A stretch of DNA of 64,000 nucleotides from Phenylobacterium sp. NIBR 498073 (GTDB taxonomy: Bacteria > Pseudomonadota > Alphaproteobacteria > Caulobacterales > Caulobacteraceae). The DNA is taken from NCBI RefSeq assembly GCF_027286305.1, contig NZ_CP114599.1:1-64000 (forward strand), read 5' to 3'. Numbering within the stretch: the stretch's first letter is position 1; the number at the start of each line of letters is the position of its first letter. Positions 25,843-35,388 of this stretch are shown here, in pieces. A model generated the notes under the pieces. That model was not told the DNA's origin and did no database searches. It saw only the letters and a list, made by a program, of their open reading frames with translations. A program made the position numbers and the translations under genes.

Positions 25843-27759
25843 ATGGCTGACTCAGCCGCCGTCGCTCAAGAGGCGACCGAGGAATCTCATTCCCACAAGC
25901 GGGACAGCTTCGCCGCCCTGGCGTTGGGTGCGATCGGTGTCGTGTTCGGCGACATCGGCACCAGCCCGCTTTACGCGATGAAGGAAGCCCTGCACCACTC
26001 GCGCTCCGGCGGGGCCGCCGAGCTGGCCGTGCTGGGCGTGGTGTCGCTGGTGATCTGGGCGCTCGTGCTCATCGTCACCATCAAGTACGTCGTCTTCCTG
26101 ATGCGCGCCGACAACAAGGGCGAGGGCGGAACCCTGGCCCTGATGGCGCTGGCCCAGCGCCATCTGCCCAAACGCTCGACCTGGGTGTTCTTCCTGGGGG
26201 TGATCGGGGCGGCGCTGTTCTACGGCGACGGCATCATCACGCCGGCGATCTCGGTGCTTTCGGCGGTCGAGGGCCTCAAGGAGGCGCCCGGCGTCGGGGC
26301 CGGCATCGAGCCCTATCTGGTGCCGATCGCCGCCGGCGTGCTCGTCGCGCTGTTCATGGTCCAGGCCCGCGGCACCCATCGGGTCGCGGCCTTCTTCGGG
26401 CCGATCATGGCCGCCTGGTTCCTGGTGCTCGGCGGGCTCGGCATGTTCCACATCGCCGACGACTGGTCGATCCTGCGCGCCTTCAGCCCGCACTACGGGG
26501 TGATGTTCCTGTTCGACAACGGCTGGGTCGGGTTCGTGATCCTCGGCAGCGTCTTCCTGGCGGTGACCGGGGCCGAGGCGCTCTACGCCGACATGGGGCA
26601 CTTCGGGCTGAAGCCGATCCGCATCTCCTGGCTGTTCTTCGCCCTGCCCTGCCTGGCGCTGAACTATCTCGGGCAGGGCGCCAACGTGCTCGCCCATACC
26701 GATGCGCGGTTCAACCCGTTCTGGGAAATGGTCCCCGAGCTGGCCTACTGGCCGGTGCTGGTGCTGGCCACCGCCGCGACCGTCATCGCCAGCCAGGCGG
26801 TGATCACCGGCGCGTTCTCGATGACCCAACAGGCGGTGCAGCTCGGCCTGCTGCCGCGCATCGACATCCGCCGCACCTCCGAGACCCAGGCCGGCCAGAT
26901 CTACGTGCCGCAGGTGAACACCTATCTGATGATCGGCGTGCTGATCCTGCTGTTCACCTTCCAGACGTCGTCGTCGCTGGCCGCCGCCTACGGCATCGCG
27001 GTTACCGGGGCGATGTTCGTCGACACCCTTCTGTTCTTCGTGATCATCCGGCACATGTGGAAGCGACCGGTCTGGCAGGCCGCGCTCGGCGCCGGCGCCT
27101 TCGGCGCCATCGACCTGGTGTTCATCGGCTCCAACCTGCTGAAGATCCCGGACGGGGCCTGGATGCCGCTGGTGATGGGCGCTTTCCTGGTGCTGATCAT
27201 GTGGACCTGGACCCGCGGCGCCCAGATCCTCTCGGACAAGACGCGGCGCGATTCCGTGCCGCTGGTCGAGCTGTCCGAGATCCTCAAGGCCCGGGCTCCG
27301 CACCGCGCGCCCGGGACAGCGATCTTCCTGACCTCGGACCCCGACATCGCGCCCGTCGCCCTGATGCACAACCTCAAGCACAACAAGGTTCTGCACGAGA
27401 AAAACATCATCCTGACCGTGGTCACCACCGAGACCCCGCGGGTGCGCGAGGCCGACCGCATCCGCATCGAGCCGGTCAACGACGACTTCAAGAAGGTCTT
27501 CATCTCCTACGGCTTCATGGAAAGCCCCAACCTGCCCAAGGCGCTGGGGCTGTGCCGCAAGCTCGGCCTGAAGTTCGACATCATGGCCACCAGCTTCTTC
27601 CTCGGCCGCCGCTCGATCGTGCCCTCAGCTCAATCGGGCATGCCGCTCTGGCAGGACAAGATCTTCATTTTCCTCATGAAGAACGCGGCCAACCCGACCG
27701 ACTTCTACAAGATTCCGCCCGGCCGCGTGGTCGAGCTCGGGACCCAGGTGAGCGTCTGA
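25843..27759 (+). CDS. kup: Potassium uptake permease Kup
   Basis: Proton-coupled potassium import across the inner membrane. The 638 residues match the KUP/HAK/KT family, with about 12 membrane segments, the N-terminal signature GDIGTSPLY (36-44), DNKGEGGTLAL, YGDGIITPAISVLSA, and a soluble C-terminal domain (from about 470) with TAIFLTSDPDIAP. GGAG precedes the ATG. The 3' end overlaps a 114-codon membrane gene (TGATG), so the two are co-transcribed. Possible leader structure upstream at 25713-25764. Confidence 0.96.
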   Translation: MADSAAVAQEATEESHSHKRDSFAALALGAIGVVFGDIGTSPLYAMKEALHHSRSGGAAELAVLGVVSLVIWALVLIVTIKYVVFLMRADNKGEGGTLALMALAQRHLPKRSTWVFFLGVIGAALFYGDGIITPAISVLSAVEGLKEAPGVGAGIEPYLVPIAAGVLVALFMVQARGTHRVAAFFGPIMAAWFLVLGGLGMFHIADDWSILRAFSPHYGVMFLFDNGWVGFVILGSVFLAVTGAEALYADMGHFGLKPIRISWLFFALPCLALNYLGQGANVLAHTDARFNPFWEMVPELAYWPVLVLATAATVIASQAVITGAFSMTQQAVQLGLLPRIDIRRTSETQAGQIYVPQVNTYLMIGVLILLFTFQTSSSLAAAYGIAVTGAMFVDTLLFFVIIRHMWKRPVWQAALGAGAFGAIDLVFIGSNLLKIPDGAWMPLVMGAFLVLIMWTWTRGAQILSDKTRRDSVPLVELSEILKARAPHRAPGTAIFLTSDPDIAPVALMHNLKHNKVLHEKNIILTVVTTETPRVREADRIRIEPVNDDFKKVFISYGFMESPNLPKALGLCRKLGLKFDIMATSFFLGRRSIVPSAQSGMPLWQDKIFIFLMKNAANPTDFYKIPPGRVVELGTQVSV

Positions 27760-28103
27760 TGAATGTGCTGAGTATCGCCGCCGACACGCTTTGGATCATC
27801 GCCCTGTCGATCATGGCCGGCGCCGCGCGGGTGGCCTGGCGGCGCATGGACGCAAGCGTGATGGTGCCGATGGTCGGGACCTGGCGGCTGCCGCGCAACA
27901 CGGCGCTGATCGCCCCGGTCGCCCTGGCCTTCGTGGTCGGCGTGGCGCTGCTCTGGGGTCACCGCAACGCGGCCGACCTGTCCGCCAACGTCATCTTTTT
28001 CGGCCTGCGCGCCACGCTGGCCGCGATCGTCGCCATGGTGCACCTGCAGTGGCTGAAGGGCGCGCTGTCGACCCTGGACGGCGAAGGCGCGCTGAAGTCT
28101 TAA
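27759..28103 (+). CDS. Small membrane protein overlapping kup
   Basis: A 114-residue protein, not recognised. The start ATG shares bases with the kup stop (ATGA overlap), implying translational coupling. Hydrophobic stretches at about 3-24, 48-66 and 78-98 predict three membrane helices; the first loop is basic (RVAWRRMD), which favours a cytoplasmic location, and the C-terminus is short and polar. The tight coupling suggests an accessory protein of the potassium permease, but this is inference only. Convergent with the Lrp-type gene 3 bases downstream. Confidence 0.75.
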   Translation: MNVLSIAADTLWIIALSIMAGAARVAWRRMDASVMVPMVGTWRLPRNTALIAPVALAFVVGVALLWGHRNAADLSANVIFFGLRATLAAIVAMVHLQWLKGALSTLDGEGALKS

Positions 28104-28106
28104 GCC

Positions 28107-28568
28107 TCAGGTCAGCGGGATCTCGTAGCTGCGCTTGACGGTCTCCATCGGCACGTCGGTCTTCACGCTCTGCACGCTGGGGATCCGCGTCAGGTGGTCG
28201 GCCTGGAAGCGCCAGTAGCTGTTCAGGTCGGCGGTGACGATGCGCAGCAGGGCGTCGCACTCGCCGGTCGTCAGGTAGCACTCGACCACCTCGGGGAAGC
28301 GCCGCACCGCCTCGGCGAACTGGTGCGTCATCGCCGCGTCCTGGGTCTTGAACCAGACCCGCGCGAACACCGTCAGCCCCACCCCGACCTTGGCTCCGTC
28401 GACCACCGCCACATAGCGCTCGATGACGCTGGCCTCCTCCAGCAGCCGAACCCGGCGCAGACAGGGCGACGGAGAGAGTCCCACCTCCTTGGCGAGTTCG
28501 ATATTCTGCATCCGGCCGTCGCGCTGCAGGGCGCGCAGGATGCGGCGGTCGATGGCGTCGAGTTTCAT
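28107..28568 (-). CDS. Lrp/AsnC family transcriptional regulator
   Basis: A 153-residue regulator with the family's two parts: an N-terminal helix-turn-helix (LDAIDRRILRALQRDGR ... LAKEVGLSPSPCLRRVRLLE, 2-50) and a C-terminal RAM/ACT-like ligand domain with the ECYLTTGECDALLRIV segment. Such proteins respond to amino acids and form octamers on DNA. ATG 28568 starts MKLDAIDRR as in homologues. It is divergent from argG, so self-regulation and control of argG from the shared 110-bp region are plausible but not shown. Confidence 0.9.
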   Translation of the reverse strand: MKLDAIDRRILRALQRDGRMQNIELAKEVGLSPSPCLRRVRLLEEASVIERYVAVVDGAKVGVGLTVFARVWFKTQDAAMTHQFAEAVRRFPEVVECYLTTGECDALLRIVTADLNSYWRFQADHLTRIPSVQSVKTDVPMETVKRSYEIPLT

Positions 28569-28604
28569 GGCGCCAGGCGCCCTTCTGAGAGACTGTTGTA
28601 AAAT

Positions 28605-28634
28605 CTGGCGCCAATATCGCGACGATTGTTGGCG
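28605..28634. promoter_or_regulatory. Near-palindrome between the Lrp-type gene and argG
   Basis: CTGGCGCCAATATCGCGACG followed by ATTGTTGGCG has CGCCAAT and ATTG-GGCG facing each other in an AT-rich stretch, 37-66 bases before the regulator start. It is a candidate Lrp-type binding site. The GGCGCCAAT half matches the palindrome upstream of the TonB receptor. Confidence 0.35.
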
Positions 28635-28678
28635 TATTTGCAATCCAATTGTTTTGATCTTGGCCTAGGGTGCCGTCC

Positions 28679-29908
<1,230 letters not shown>

Positions 29909-29915
29909 CCCTACT

Positions 29916-29942
29916 TTCCTCCCCTGCGAAGCCGGGGAGGAA
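29916..29942. terminator. Hairpin after argG
   Basis: A 9-bp stem TTCCTCCCC / GGGGAGGAA with a 9-base loop, 8 bases after the argG stop, in the short convergent gap with the KTSC gene. No T-run follows. The stem resembles the end stems of the C-family repeats. Confidence 0.45.
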
Positions 29943-29965
29943 CAGCGGCTCAACAGGTAGGGCCC

Positions 29966-30172
29966 TCAGGCCTCGACCTTGTTGTAGGGGTACTGGTCGC
30001 GGATCTCATAGGCGAAGAACCGGCCTTTGGAGTCCGCGTCCAGGAAACTTCGGTGCACCTCTCCGGGGACGCCGACATAGACGTAGCGGTCGCCGTCGTG
30101 GAACGTCACGAACAGTTTGGCGCGATGCTCGTCATAGGAAATCTCGCGGATCGCTTCGGAGTCGACCAGCAT
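29966..30172 (-). CDS. KTSC domain protein
   Basis: A 68-residue protein with the KTSC fold: an N-terminal hydrophobic strand (IREISYDEHRAKLFVTF), a DGDRYVYVGVPGEVHRSFLDADSKGRFF middle and a C-terminal YPY segment. The domain is named after the KTSC motif in related lysyl-tRNA-synthetase-associated sequences, and its role is unknown. ATG 30172 has TTGGAGG 8 bases upstream; the longer frame upstream is spurious. It stands alone between argG and the MAPEG gene. Confidence 0.8.
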   Translation of the reverse strand: MLVDSEAIREISYDEHRAKLFVTFHDGDRYVYVGVPGEVHRSFLDADSKGRFFAYEIRDQYPYNKVEA

Positions 30173-30301
30173 GGCGGGGCCTCCAATTTTCCGTGGATAC
30201 CCGTAAACGCGCGGAACGCCTGAAAGTGTTCCCCGCCCAGCTGAGCCGTGCGAAGCTCCGCCCCCTAACGGCCGCATTCACCGGCCGATTCAGGGGGAAA
30301 C

Positions 30302-30706
30302 ATGCAACCGCACAGCTATGTGGCGCTGGTCACCGTCGCCGCGCTTCTGACCTATTTCTGGATGGGCCTGCGGGTCGGCCAGGCCCGCGCCAAGTGCGGC
30401 GTCGCCGCGCCGGCCATGACCGGCGACCCGATCCTCGAGCGGCACATCCGCGTTCACTACAACACCCTGGAGTGGCTGCCGATCTTCCTGGCCGCCATGT
30501 GGCTGTTCGCGATCTACTGGAACGACCTGATCGCCGCCGGACTGGGCGTGGTCTGGATCGTCGGGCGGATCCTCTATGCGCTGGGCTATGTCGCCGACCC
30601 GAAGAAGCGCGAGGCCGGCTTTCTCATTCAGCTGGCCGCCACCGCCATCCTGCTGTTCGGCGCCGCCGGGCGGATCATCTGGACCCTGGCGACCGTCGGA
30701 GCCTAG
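30302..30706 (+). CDS. MAPEG family membrane protein
   Basis: A 134-residue membrane protein of the MAPEG (microsomal glutathione S-transferase-like) superfamily. Four hydrophobic helices are visible (about 5-24, 58-75, 78-98 and 108-130). The family core is ERHIRVHYNTLEWLPIFLAAMWLFA, where RxxxNxxE binds glutathione in characterised members; here R-V-H-Y-N-T-L-E is intact. Enzymatic activity is not demonstrated for bacterial members of this type. GGGGG precedes the ATG. The last 4 bases overlap the convergent TauE/SafE gene. Confidence 0.85.
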   Translation: MQPHSYVALVTVAALLTYFWMGLRVGQARAKCGVAAPAMTGDPILERHIRVHYNTLEWLPIFLAAMWLFAIYWNDLIAAGLGVVWIVGRILYALGYVADPKKREAGFLIQLAATAILLFGAAGRIIWTLATVGA

Positions 30707-31473
30707 CCGAACAGCACCACCGCCTGCCAGATCGCCAGGCCGGTGACCACATATCCCACGACCCAGGTCAGCGCCCAGATCGGCATGACCTTGGTCATCC
30801 AGCCGGCGATCGGGGCGGCCACGACGCCGCCCCCGATCAGGCCCAGCACCGACCAGAGGTGGTCGCGCAGGCCCTCGGTCTCCCAGTGCCCCGTCACCAG
30901 GGCGGCGAGGAACGCAGCCGACACCGCGGCGGCCACGAAGGCCTCTGCGGCGTTGGTGGTGCCGATCGCCTTGCGCGGGTCGGCGCCCGTACCCAGCAGG
31001 GTCGAGGTGACCACCGGGCCCCAGCCCCCGCCGCCGACGGCGTCGAAGAATCCGCCCACCAGCCCCAGCGGCGCCGGCGACTTCCAGGAGAACGGCTTGG
31101 GCCGCGCGCCCTTCCAGGCGCGGTAGAGGATCACCAGCCCCATCAGGCCGAGCCAGGCGACCACGAACGGCTTGATCTGCTCGCCGTCGACCGAGGTCAG
31201 CAGATAGGTGCCGGCCACCCCGCCCACGACCCCGCCCAGCGACAGCAGCGCCAGCAGCCGCCAGTCGACGTTGCGGTGGGCGATGTGCGAGGCGGCCGAC
31301 GCCGCGCCGGTGAACACCTTGGCCGCGTGGACGCTGGCCGAGGCGCTGGCCGGGGGCACGCCGTTGGCCAGCAGCACGGTCGTCGAGACCACGCCGTAGG
31401 CCATGCCCAGCGCGCCGTCGACCAACTGGGCGGCGAAGCCGACCGCGGCGTAAAGCCAGAATTCAGGACCCAT
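30703..31473 (-). CDS. TauE/SafE family sulfite-exporter-like permease
   Basis: A 256-residue inner-membrane protein of the TauE/SafE family with two repeated four-helix halves. The family motif GFAAQLVDGALGMAYGV is at the N-terminus and its partner GLVGGFFDAVGGGGWGPVV in the second half. Members move sulfite, sulfoacetate or other anions; nothing nearby fixes the substrate. ATG 31473 follows GGAGGGG. Divergent from the LysE-family gene. Confidence 0.87.
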   Translation of the reverse strand: MGPEFWLYAAVGFAAQLVDGALGMAYGVVSTTVLLANGVPPASASASVHAAKVFTGAASAASHIAHRNVDWRLLALLSLGGVVGGVAGTYLLTSVDGEQIKPFVVAWLGLMGLVILYRAWKGARPKPFSWKSPAPLGLVGGFFDAVGGGGWGPVVTSTLLGTGADPRKAIGTTNAAEAFVAAAVSAAFLAALVTGHWETEGLRDHLWSVLGLIGGGVVAAPIAGWMTKVMPIWALTWVVGYVVTGLAIWQAVVLFG

Positions 31474-31582
31474 CGCCCCTCCGTTTCAGGCGCCGCAACT
31501 CGCAGAGCTTTCCGACAGGCGCAATGGGGATTACCTCGGGGCGGACTCAGCATTTCTGCGTTTCACCACGGCCGATAGACCC

Positions 31583-32221
31583 ATGCAGCTGCCCGTCGAT
31601 CCTGCCCGCTACGGCGCCTTCCTGGGCGTGATGGCCGTCATGGCCGTGACCCCCGGCCCGGCCAACCTGTTCGCCATCGCCACCGGGGCCCAGAAGGGCA
31701 AGGCCGCCGCCCTGGTCGGGGTGGCCGGCATGAACACCGCCACCCTGGTCTGGTTCTGCGCCGCGGCCCTCGGGCTCGGCGCGCTGATCCTGGGCTTCCC
31801 GCAGGTCTTCCACCTGCTGGCCTTCGCCGGGGCGGCCTATATCGCCTGGCTGGGCGTCAAGTCGCTGCTGGGCGCCCTCCGTCACGACGCCGAACCGGGC
31901 CACCAGGCGTTCAGGCAGGGCAAGTCGGCCTATCTCGACGGCTTCACGGTGCAGATCGCCAATCCCAAGGCGGTGCTGTTCTTCACCGCCGTGCTGCCGC
32001 CGTTCCTGGACCCTGCGCGGCCGCTGCCGGCCCAGCTGGCGGCGTTCGCCTGCGCGACCCTGACCCTCGATATCCTGGCGATGAGCGCCTACGGCCTCGG
32101 CGGCGCGGCCCTGGCCGCCAGGATGACCGAGCCGCGCTTCGCCCGCGGCTTCGCGGTGGTCGTCGGTCTGCTGCTGCTCACCGCGGCGGTATTGATGGCG
32201 CGCAAAGCTGGCGGAGCTTAA
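31583..32221 (+). CDS. LysE/RhtB family exporter
   Basis: A 212-residue inner-membrane exporter of the LysE superfamily, which moves amino acids or homoserine lactones outward by proton exchange. Six hydrophobic segments are visible. The N-terminal signature VTPGPANLFAIATGAQKG and the AYIAWLGVKSLLGALR segment are typical of RhtB-like members, as is NPKAVLFFTAVLPPF. The specific substrate is unknown. The ribosome site is weak. It is an isolated gene. Confidence 0.87.
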   Translation: MQLPVDPARYGAFLGVMAVMAVTPGPANLFAIATGAQKGKAAALVGVAGMNTATLVWFCAAALGLGALILGFPQVFHLLAFAGAAYIAWLGVKSLLGALRHDAEPGHQAFRQGKSAYLDGFTVQIANPKAVLFFTAVLPPFLDPARPLPAQLAAFACATLTLDILAMSAYGLGGAALAARMTEPRFARGFAVVVGLLLLTAAVLMARKAGGA

Positions 32222-32305
32222 CAAGCGCAACCATAATTAGGCCCAGGTGTTTTTCCCTAGTGCGCCACATTCCGCGAGAGACGTGGAAATTCGGGTCCGA
32301 AAGTC

Positions 32306-32887
32306 ATGTCACGTAAATCCGCCGCCATCGTCGCCAGCCTGGCCCTCACGGCCCTACTCGGCGCCTGCACGACCGCCACGCCCTACCAACCGAACGTCAC
32401 CGGCCAGAAGGTCCAGGGCGGCTATTCAGAGCAGCAGGTCGAGACCGACCGCTTCCGGGTCACGTTCTCCGGCAACAGCCTGACCTCGCGCGAGACGGTC
32501 GAGGGCTATCTGCTCTATCGGGCCGCCGAGCTGACCGTGCAGCAGGGCTACGACTGGTTCGAGATCGTCGACCGCAACACCGACGCCGACCGCCGCACCT
32601 ATATCGACCGCGATCCGTTCTACAGCCCCTGGTACGGGCCGAGCTACGGCTACTGGCGTCCGGCCTGGCGCTACTACGGCGGCCCGTACGGCTGGCGGAC
32701 CTGGGACCCCTACTGGGGCGACCCCTTCTGGTCGAGCAGCGTCGACGTCCGCACCGTGACCAAGTTCGAGGCCAGCGCCGAGATCGTCATGCGCCGCGGC
32801 GCCAAGCCGGCCGACAACCCCGGGGCCTTCGACGCCCGCGCGGTGATGAGCAATCTCGGCCCGCGGGTGCTGCGCCCCGTGCCGTAG
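32306..32887 (+). CDS. CC0125-type lipoprotein
   Basis: A 193-residue lipoprotein with a clear signal and lipobox LGAC (18-21). After Cys21 comes the segment QQVETDRFRVTFSGNSLTSRETVEGYLLYRAAEL, characteristic of the CC0125/CC1285 family seen in Caulobacterales, then a Trp/Tyr/Pro-rich stretch (about 105-145). Its function is unknown; location is predicted at the cell-envelope membranes. Its end lies 3 bases from the convergent broken c-di-GMP gene. Confidence 0.82.
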   Translation: MSRKSAAIVASLALTALLGACTTATPYQPNVTGQKVQGGYSEQQVETDRFRVTFSGNSLTSRETVEGYLLYRAAELTVQQGYDWFEIVDRNTDADRRTYIDRDPFYSPWYGPSYGYWRPAWRYYGGPYGWRTWDPYWGDPFWSSSVDVRTVTKFEASAEIVMRRGAKPADNPGAFDARAVMSNLGPRVLRPVP

Positions 32888-32890
32888 GCT

Positions 32891-33922
32891 TCAGCCGACC
32901 TTCTGGGCCGGCGCCTCGGACCAGTCGTCCAGCGCCGTCAGCGGCGCCGGACGACCGATCGCATAGCCCTGGACCTCGGCGCAGGCCTCGCCGCGCAGGA
33001 ACTCCAGTTGCTCGAGCGTCTCGACGCCCTCGGCGGTGACCGGGATGTCCAGGCTGCGGCCCAGGCCCAGCACCGCCTTGACGATGGCCGTCGCCCGGTC
33101 GTGGCGGTGAATGTTCTCGACGAAGCTCTTGTCGATCTTGATCTTGTCGAACGGGAACGACTGCAGGGTCGAGAGCGACGAGAAACCAGTGCCGAAGTCG
33201 TCCATGGCGATGCGCACGCCCAGCGCCTTCAGCCGGCGCAGGTTGTCGAGCGCCCGCTGATAGTCCTTGAACAGCGCCGTCTCGGTGATCTCCAGCTCCA
33301 GCCGGCGCGGAGCCAGGCCGGTCTCCATCAGCACCTCGTGCACCACCGCCGGCAGGTTCGCCTGGTGCAGCTGCACGGGCGACAGGTTGACAGCGATGCG
33401 CAGCGGCTTGTCCCAGGCCGCCGCGTCGGCGCAGGCGCGGCGCAGCACCCATTCGCCGAGCGGCAGGATCAGCCCGCTCTCCTCGGCCACCGGAATGAAG
33501 TCGATCGGCGCGATCATGCCGCGCTGCGGGTGACGCCAGCGGACCAGCGCCTCGTAGCCGCAGACCTCGCCGTCCTCGGCGCGGGCCAGCGGCTGGTAGT
33601 GCAGCACCAGCTCATCGGCGGTGATCGCCTGGCGCAGCTCGCGCGCCAGCGTCCGGCGCTCGCGGATCGTCTCGTCCATCTCGCGCTTGAAGAACCGATA
33701 GCTCCCGCGGCCGTCCTCCTTGGCGCGGTAGAGCGCCATATCGGCGTTGACCAGCAGCGCTTCGCCGCTCTCCCCGTCGTCAGGATAGAGGCTGACGCCG
33801 AGGCTGGCCCCGACCTGCAACTGCTGATCGGCATAGGGGACGGACGCGCTCAGCACCTCGAGCAGTTCGGCGCAGAGCTCGGCCGCGGCGGCCGGCTGGT
33901 CGTCCGCCCCGATCTGCACCAC
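32891..33922 (-). CDS. C-terminal fragment: GGDEF remnant and intact EAL domain
   Basis: A 343-codon frame with a possible GTG start at 33922. Residues 1-80 are the C-terminal half of GGDEF (GASLGVSLYPDDG, ADMALYRAKEDGRGSYRFF). The EAL domain (about 90-335) keeps every catalytic motif: YEALVRWRHP, NLSPVQL, EITETAL, DDFGTGFSSL, KIDKSFV and TAEGVET. If translated it should hydrolyse c-di-GMP to pGpG in the cytoplasm, now detached from its sensor. There is no convincing ribosome site in front of the GTG, so expression is doubtful. Confidence 0.75.
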   Translation of the reverse strand: MVQIGADDQPAAAAELCAELLEVLSASVPYADQQLQVGASLGVSLYPDDGESGEALLVNADMALYRAKEDGRGSYRFFKREMDETIRERRTLARELRQAITADELVLHYQPLARAEDGEVCGYEALVRWRHPQRGMIAPIDFIPVAEESGLILPLGEWVLRRACADAAAWDKPLRIAVNLSPVQLHQANLPAVVHEVLMETGLAPRRLELEITETALFKDYQRALDNLRRLKALGVRIAMDDFGTGFSSLSTLQSFPFDKIKIDKSFVENIHRHDRATAIVKAVLGLGRSLDIPVTAEGVETLEQLEFLRGEACAEVQGYAIGRPAPLTALDDWSEAPAQKVG

Positions 33923-35057
33923 GACGGTTGGCCAGGCCCGTGAGGCCGTCGTGTTCGGCCAGGTAGCGGATCTTCTCCTCGGCCGAGCGGCGCTCGCGCA
34001 GGTCGCGCACCGCCAGCACCATGACGTCGCCCGCCTCGCCGGCTTCGCGGCGCCGTTCGAGCATCCGACCGAAGGTCTCGACGGGAATGTCCTCGCCGCC
34101 GCCGTGCGGGCGCAGCACGCCCTCGCAGCGCGCGTTGTGAGCGACGCAGGAGGCGTCGTCGAACATCAGCAGCTCGCCGGTCAGCTGGCGGCCGGCCAGG
34201 TCGGCCAGCGGCGCGCCGGCCAGCGCGCAGAACGCGGCGTTGGCGTCCTGGATGCGGTCGCCTTGCACGACGACGATGCCCTCATAGGCGGCGTCGGCCA
34301 GGCGGCGGATGCGGGTCAGGGCCTGGGCGTTCGCCCCGCCCTCGATCAGCACGGCGCCCAGCCCGCCCAGGATGATCAGGCCGACGATCAGCGCCACGGC
34401 CAGGGTCATCATCACCGACGACAGCATCTGGGCCGGAACATGGATCGACGGATCCGGCGTGACGGTGATCGCGCCCATGCCGGCGAAGTGCAGGCTGCAG
34501 ATCGCGAGCGTCAGCAGCAGGCCGGCCAGCAGCTGCTGCGACAGCCGCGCGGCGTCACGGGCCGCGAACATCGCCGCCAGCGCCCCGCCGAGCCCGGCCA
34601 CGACCGACCCGGCCACGATCGCCAGGTCCCAGGCCAGCACGCCCTCGGTCACATAGGCGCCCATGCCGGTGTAGTGCATCGCCCCGACGCCGAGGCCGGC
34701 GAGCACGCCGCCGGCGATCTTGCCGGCCCGCCCCGGCGCGAAGGCCGGCGCCGCGAACGCCGCGGCCATGAACACCCCGGCGATCAGCAGCGAGGCCAGC
34801 GTGCCCAGCGGCAGGAAGCCCGAGCGCAGCCCGGATTCGTAGGACAGCATGGCGATGAAGTGCGTCGCCCAGACCGAGCAGCCGGCGACCAGGCCGGTCA
34901 GCAGCACCCAGGCTGCACGCACACCGTGTTCCGATGCGGTTCGCATCCTTGAGTATAGACGAAAGGCCGTGAAACAACCGCCGAAGCACACGAGTCCAGC
35001 GACAACAACCAGGCGCAGATCATGTTCTGTCGCCAGGCAATTTAACACTTTGAACAC
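33780..35057 (-). CDS. N-terminal fragment: MHYT sensor, PAS, start of GGDEF
   Basis: A 425-codon frame whose first about 365 residues are family-like; the last 50 are out-of-frame Arg/Gly-rich translation. Starts GTG (MFKVLNCLATEHDLRL, typical for MHYT proteins). The three MHYT motif repeats are WATHFIAML, GAMHYTGMGAYV and SLHFAGMGAITV, each in a membrane-helix pair and proposed in the family to bind metal or a gas. A PAS domain (about 255-355, AYEGIVVVQGDRIQDANAAF) and a linker lead to HDGLTGLANR. Alone it would be a membrane sensor without an output domain. Confidence 0.75.
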   Translation of the reverse strand: MFKVLNCLATEHDLRLVVVAGLVCFGGCFTAFRLYSRMRTASEHGVRAAWVLLTGLVAGCSVWATHFIAMLSYESGLRSGFLPLGTLASLLIAGVFMAAAFAAPAFAPGRAGKIAGGVLAGLGVGAMHYTGMGAYVTEGVLAWDLAIVAGSVVAGLGGALAAMFAARDAARLSQQLLAGLLLTLAICSLHFAGMGAITVTPDPSIHVPAQMLSSVMMTLAVALIVGLIILGGLGAVLIEGGANAQALTRIRRLADAAYEGIVVVQGDRIQDANAAFCALAGAPLADLAGRQLTGELLMFDDASCVAHNARCEGVLRPHGGGEDIPVETFGRMLERRREAGEAGDVMVLAVRDLRERRSAEEKIRYLAEHDGLTGLANRRGADRGGRPAGRRGRALRRTARGAERVRPLCRSAVAGRGQPRRQPLS

Positions 35058-35139
35058 TAAAAAACGCGCCCCGACGGCTGAACCGAAGGCGGCTTCTAGG
35101 CAGGCAGGGTAAATAAACGGCTCATCCAGCCAAATAAAG

Positions 35140-35388
35140 TCAGACCGCGGCGCGCCAACCCAGCCCGACGGTGGTGACCGCCGGCATGGCCCGCAACCGC
35201 TCGACGAGCAACCCGGCGGCCTCGGCGCCGATGCCGCCCGCCTCCAGCCGGATCGAGGTCGCCCCAGCGCCCTGCTCGGCGGCCAGGCTGAGAATCTGCG
35301 CGCCCTGGACCGCGAACGGGGCCAGCACCCGCAGGACGATGTCCGCCTCCGGGCGCGCTTCGATCAGAAAGGTCCGCCGCTCAGCCAT
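35140..35388 (-). CDS. IlvM-like ACT domain protein (orphan small subunit)
   Basis: An 82-residue protein with the pattern of an ACT domain of the IlvM/ACT_5 type: strand FLIEARPEADIVLRVLAPFAVQGAQILSLAA, then SIRLEAGG, helix AAGLLVERLRAM and strand VTTVGLGW. E. coli IlvM (87 residues) is the regulatory subunit of acetohydroxyacid synthase II. No catalytic subunit is adjacent. It overlaps the upstream 103-codon gene by 8 bases (ATGGCTGA), so the two are translationally coupled and share the leader/attenuator at 35736-35931. The IlvM assignment rests on length and pattern, not on alignment. Confidence 0.6.
   Translation of the reverse strand: MAERRTFLIEARPEADIVLRVLAPFAVQGAQILSLAAEQGAGATSIRLEAGGIGAEAAGLLVERLRAMPAVTTVGLGWRAAV

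Larger units (their letters stand above)
32891..35057 (-). pseudogene. MHYT-PAS-GGDEF-EAL gene broken inside GGDEF
   Basis: Read together, the minus strand encodes an N-terminal seven-helix MHYT sensor, a PAS domain, a GGDEF domain and an EAL phosphodiesterase domain. The first frame is normal up to HDGLTGLANR, the start of a GGDEF domain. The next base-frame resumes directly at VVQIGADDQPAAAAEL, which in intact relatives follows just after the GGDEF motif. About 65 residues, including the catalytic GGDEF loop and substrate-binding helix, are missing, and the frame shifts at about 33922-33926. This fits an internal deletion not divisible by three. Both fragments may still be made separately. 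Confidence 0.8.
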
